Positions 7,234 through 11,557 of a stretch of 11,557 nucleotides of DNA are shown piece by piece. The notes below the pieces were generated by a model. The model was not told the DNA's origin. It was given only the letters and a program-made list of their open reading frames with translations, and ran no database searches. This stretch comes from Monosiga brevicollis MX1. Its lineage: Eukaryota; Opisthokonta; Choanoflagellata; Craspedida; Salpingoecidae. A program made the position numbers and the translations under genes. The stretch is taken from NCBI RefSeq assembly GCF_000002865.3, contig NW_001865044.1, positions 366,162 to 377,718 on the forward strand. Direction: 5' to 3'. Positions within the stretch are counted from its first letter, which is position 1. Every line of letters begins with the position of its first letter.

Positions 7234-10200
7234 CTAAGATTGGTTCAAGAGACCCGTCTGCATGAAGAATGTGCACCAAGCAAGGGCCATCTGGTGCTGG
7301 CCCAGGTCCGAGGGATGAACACCTCCCACGGTAGGGTTGACAAAGGGGTCAGGAAACTAGAATGGGGTGTAAACAGCCACCCATGAGTGCGCATCGAGCA
7401 GCTCTAAAGTATCGAGCAGATCTTCCGAGCAGATCTTCAAGTACTGATCAAGCAATCAATCATCAAACGAGGCCCAGTTCTCAGGCATCTCATCAGTAGA
7501 CACGCACCAGGGTCGTCGCGTTCATGTAATATAGATTGGTCACACCCGCAGTCACCAGCTTCTGAAATTGGGCAGCCAATGCTGCATCCTTGCCTAGCAG
7601 CGCCTCTGCTCCCACTACGACACCCAGCAAGGAAGACAGACAAGGTAGAACATGTGACGGGGTCAACCAACCACAACGTTGCCGCCGATTGCTCTCGAGA
7701 TGTCAAAACACCTACCATTGCCAAACAGATGATAGGGAGCCGTCGGTGTACCCTCAACCAAGACAATGGGCGTGGTGGCGTGGCCATGGGTACGAATGTA
7801 GTTGACAAGAGGCTGATGGCGTCGGTGCACCAACCAATGAACGTGAGCACACATCAGAATACGCGCGCGCGCGTCTTCACGGGCGCTGTATTTACCACGG
7901 TGCGATTGGTGACTTCGGCGGCGTTCATGTTTGGAAGACAGTCGATGACTATGACCTTGGCGGGTAGCTGGACTAAAAATTCAGCGACTGTTTCCTCCAT
8001 AACACCTACGTCGGGCCAACGCAAGAGGTCAGGGGGAACCTTGCAAGACGTTCTGACAGCCACCAACCAGGGCACCGATGGCAGGCACGCACCATTGCCG
8101 GCAAAGCCCAGGTTGATGATCTCATGCTGGAGCAAGCGCGACAAAAAGGCATCATACTCGTGCCCAGGCCTCGAGGCAACACCACCCTGCTGAATGCTGC
8201 GCCATGAACCAACAAAAAAAAGATGTCAGGCACCGCTCGAGTCAAGCCACTGCGCTAGCACAAGAAACAGCTGCCACTCTGGCAGGAGCGTTGAACGGAC
8301 CTGGTGCCGTACCACACAATAGGTGGCTGCTTAAATGACGGGGCCATGTCAGGGCTGCCATTGGCATAGAAGGTTGCCGCGCTCGGGACAGATATGTTGC
8401 CAGACACAAGCGTGTTGCGAAGGGGCAAGTACAGCATGTAGGCGCGCACCTGCCCAGCGTCAGCCACAGGGTCCACGGAGACGGTCCACATGTTGCCAGA
8501 TGTGGCATACGTCTCTGGTACGCCAACGTGACGCCAATGCTGGACCACGGGGTCCCAGGCAAACAGATCCAAGCCACTGGTCCCCGACTAAACAATACAT
8601 GTTGTTTGTTTGTTTAGTGGATACGTGTCTCACGTCCGCCATCGCGCGTGGATTCATGACCACTTTGCAGTGAGACAAAGCAAGCCTGAGAGACCATACC
8701 TCTGACATGTGCCAAAGCGAGTATCCAGCCTGCGCCAACTCCCATTCGAATTGCAGGCTGCCCGCAGCCCAAGATTAGACAGTCAATGCATAGGGGGCAA
8801 AAAGCAGATAGGAGTGAGAGGAGCGTTCCTTTGCGAAATGCCGGGGAGCGAGGGGGGAGAGAGGCGAGCTGGCAGGCCGTAAACAGCATACGTGGTAGCG
8901 TCAGTGGCGAAGCGCAAGAAAAGTCCAGTTGAATAGCGGCTCAAATTCCAGACAGCATCGCGCACAACGCCTTGAGCGGCAGGTGGAAGACGAGTGAAAA
9001 AGTCAGTCGGACCCGAGTTGTTGAATCCGCGGCCATGAATTTCCAGATCCCGGAACTGAGTCGTGGTCCAGTCAGCGGTGGACATGGGGAGGGGAGCTGC
9101 TCGGCGAAGGACCTCGACGTGATCAGCGGGCCGGTGGTCGGATGGCTGGGAGCGAGCAGCAGCAGCCGCATCAGCAAGAGGCAACAAGCGCTGCCCGTTT
9201 ACGGGCTGAAAAGGCATGTTTCGTCGGGGCGATGTTTGAACCAGCTGGGTGAGCAGCGGCTCATGAACAGCGATATTTTGGCGCATGCCCAAATCTAAAG
9301 ATGGAAGCCCGCAGACCCAAATCAATGTGACTAAGGGTGGAGGGGTCACAGTTTTTGATTGTTCATGCGAGCAGATCCTAACCACACTCGTGGGTGACTA
9401 GGTTGGTCACACATGTGCATCAAGTTGCTCACCAGAGGGATGTGTTCCGCCCACGGTCGGGTCGGTGTAGTTGTCGGCTGCATGATCGTAAAAATCTGTG
9501 CCAGCAACGTAGTAGAGGTTTTTGTCGGTTTTTTTGAGCTGAGCAAAGGCAGCAGCCAAGGCTGCGCGCTTCTTGGCTTGTTCGTCTCGAACATTGGCGG
9601 AAATCCACGACTAGCCACCAATCATGGGATTCGCAACAGCAGAAGCAGTCAAGTGGTCAGCATATGCTTCCAAGACGGGTCGCTTGCCAGTCGGAACAGC
9701 CTGAAGCATGGACGAGCAGACTGGGCGCTGGGCTCAAAATTCACGTACCCCGCCATATGTAGGCCCTTCAACCAGAACAATGGGAATGTCAGCATGGCCA
9801 TGGGCGCGTATGTATTGGACCAGAGGCTATCGAGGCGTGCCTGTGAGCGGGTGCCAAAGATCCCACAGACCCATCAAATTGTGCCGTGTGCAGCGCACTG
9901 ACCACGGCAAGGGCGGCCACCTCTTCGTCATTGAGATTGGGGTTACAGTCAATCACAAAGACGCTGGCGTTGATCTGCACCAGAAATTGTGTCACATTGA
10001 GTTCCATTTTGCCTATCACGCAAAAGGTTCGGCTTGATGTGAGAGATTCGGCCGGGGAGGCAAAGGCGAAGAATGTAGCAGCTTGTAGTGTGCACTGGCA
10101 ACAGACCATTGCCAGAAAAGCCAAAGTTAAGGATGGTGCGATCGAGGTTGCGTGTCAAAATGTTGGTGGCAGCCTGTCCTGGGCGCGAGGCGACGGCGCC

Positions 10201-11192
10201 CTGCAATCATCCCCGCCGCGAGGTGGTAAGGCGGTTGGCGTCTTGGGTTGTCCCACGTATGATGGTGCTGGGTACTGCTGCGGCAGCGCTGAATCAGGTT
10301 GAATGGGGGGACTCACTTGAAGAATGCTCGTTCCATACCAAACAATGGGCGCCAGTTCTTGAAAGTCCGGATCGGGTTTGAGGGTGAATGCCTGGGTTTT
10401 TGCAGCCACAGGTCAGTGCCCGCAGTGCTATTACGTGCGTCGTCTTGCAGATAGCAAGCAGGCGGGGACCGTTTTTTCACATTTCGCATGGAGATGGGGA
10501 AATGAAAACGCACATCATCGATCGCAAACTCCAGTGCTCGGATGCCGTTGTACAGCGGTGTATGAAGCCTATAGCGGCGCTCACGGCCATCTGCCACGAG
10601 GCGGGATGCATTAAAGGACAAGCTCGTCATTGGGTAGGCTGGGGTCGGAGTAGCGATCCAACGCCACAGGGCAGTGCTATCATCATAGGCATAGAGGTCG
10701 AAACCCGAGGCACCCGTGCTGGGAAAGTGCCACATGTCCAGTGACCTGCATCGTCAAGCCATCACATGAGCCAGCTCGCTGGCGTGGGTTAGCGGGGAAG
10801 CGATGCGGGAATCGAGGAAACGTACGAGCTCGTCAAGTTGAGATCAATCTTCAGCTCCTTGGCGTTGCTTACAAATTGCACGTACATGCCGGCTGAGTCG
10901 AGTGAAAGGTCCCACACCTGAGTGCCACAGGCCGTGTGAGACACTCGAGGAGAAGGTCCCTCGAGGACGGGTGGGTGAGATGGCGATCGCAGCAGGGACG
11001 TACGGCATCGCGAACGGCGCCATTAGCCACGGTGGGAAGTCGCTCAAAGGGGGTACCAGTGTTGGCAAACCCTCGATTGCCGATGGACAGCGTCTCGCCC
11101 GCGATGCGGATCTGATCGCCGCGACCGCCGCAGGCAAGGGCGAGCACAACGCTCAATAGCGCGGCCCATGACTTTGCAGTTGGCACCAGCAT
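7234..11192 (-). CDS. Secreted bimodular SGNH hydrolase: two GxDLY + Lipase_GDSL_3-type modules in one protein
   Basis: Exons: 11192-11004, 10917-10826, 10745-10481, 10391-10317, 10200-10107, 10012-9903, 9826-9749, 9610-9433, 9294-8892, 8757-8700, 8587-8301, 8196-8093, 8005-7896, 7812-7716, 7614-7508 and 7356-7234 (TAG). All junctions are GT-AG and phase-consistent, giving 789 aa. Residues 1-25 form a signal peptide, so the enzyme should act outside the cell or in the secretory pathway. Module 1: N-terminal beta domain with GNRGFANTG and AVWDLSLDSAGMYVQF, GFDLY at about 107-111, IVWYGTSILQGAVASRPG (Ser204), FGFSGNG, VFVIDCNPNLN, DIPIVLVEG and GGTHPSDLG (His358). Module 2 repeats these: HGRGFNNSG, AVWNLSRYSTGLFLRF, GLDLF, IVWYGTSIQQGGVASRPG (Ser610), LGFAGNG, VIVIDCLPNMN, TPIVLVEG and GGVHPSDLG (His763). 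A linker of about 70 residues (371-440, with an Ala-rich patch) joins them within exon 9294-8892. The family contains carbohydrate or lipid esterases; the substrate here is unknown. Least certain: the 10481 donor (GTGAAA) and the last junction. Confidence 0.9.
7413..7438. repeat. 13-base tandem duplication in the last SGNH intron
   Basis: CGAGCAGATCTTC occurs twice head-to-tail (7413-7425, 7426-7438), with a partial third copy (CGAGCAG) upstream near 7395. It lies inside the final intron (7507-7357). It looks like recent local slippage. Confidence 0.85.
7861..7873. repeat. (CG)n tract in an SGNH intron
   Basis: An ACGCGCGCGCGCG run of alternating purine-pyrimidine inside intron 7895-7813. 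CpG runs of this kind readily form left-handed DNA in vitro. Its survival also suggests little CpG loss, although one tract is weak evidence. Confidence 0.8.

Positions 11193-11557
<365 letters not shown>

Noticed and set aside
7075-7386. Plus-strand frame with a Glu-rich stretch
   Set aside because: Its left part is the SGNH 3' flank with a GAAGAG simple repeat (7166-7189) and its right part is antisense to the SGNH last exon, whose GGVHPSDLG motif is clear.
7381-7443. Possible extra 63-nt exon in the last SGNH intron, phase 0 on both sides
   Set aside because: It would leave an intron of only 24 nt (7380-7357), far below any other here. Skipping it gives a 151-nt intron and a length matching module 1.
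7578-8193. Long plus-strand frame of about 200 codons, and other plus-strand frames over 7234-11192
   Set aside because: They are antisense shadows of the SGNH exons and introns, cross its splice sites and contain no recognisable domain.
7234-11192. Reading the SGNH region as two separate tandem genes
   Set aside because: There is no stop after module 1, no signal peptide before module 2, and the linker lies inside one open exon.

Overview
This looks like a compact eukaryotic nuclear genome, most likely a unicellular holozoan such as a choanoflagellate. The assignment is an inference from gene content and gene structure, not from a marker gene. Protein-coding genes are cut by many short GT-AG introns, mostly 70-240 nt. 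Synonymous sites are GC-rich. Recognisable families are typical of flagellated animal relatives: a secreted HYR-domain protein, a CSTPP1/C11orf49-type regulator of tubulin polyglutamylation, a mitochondrial PYROXD2 oxidoreductase and a secreted SGNH hydrolase. There are no operons, ribosome binding sites, RNA genes, CRISPR arrays or transposons that I can support.

Layout from left to right. 1-497 (minus) holds the 5' end of a secreted HYR-domain protein that runs off the left edge. 498-1064 is intergenic, with a large (GA)n/(GACAGA)n microsatellite. 1065-1353 (minus) is a small two-exon gene of unknown function. It is divergent from a CSTPP1-like gene at 1605-3030 (plus), and the 250-base shared promoter holds back-to-back (GA)n and (CA)n tracts. 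3031-3308 is a short convergent spacer. 3309-5826 (minus) is an eight-exon PYROXD2 gene. 5827-6574 is a gene-poor spacer with A15 and (TG)n. 6575-7046 has weak coding signals on both strands, including a membrane-tail-like exon. 7234-11192 (minus) is a 16-exon gene, and 11193-11557 is its upstream region, with a 29-base direct repeat and a long (GA)n tract.

The most striking feature is the 7234-11192 gene. Joining exons by phase-compatible GT-AG junctions gives one 789-residue secreted protein with two complete GxDLY-type SGNH hydrolase modules in tandem. One uninterrupted exon (9294-8892) runs from the end of the first catalytic domain through a linker into the second module, so I read this as one two-headed enzyme rather than two neighbouring genes. 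The modules share two introns at identical positions and phases and differ at the others.

Second-tier points. The CSTPP1-like gene has a one-base frame conflict exactly at an alternative splice acceptor. PYROXD2 has a similar one-base conflict at one junction. All five gene starts sit beside dinucleotide microsatellites, whose sense-strand composition is (CT)n for three genes and (CA)n for two.

The genes do not form an obvious shared pathway; they look like ordinary neighbours in a dense eukaryotic genome. All family assignments come from motif recognition by eye and remembered family patterns, with no database search.
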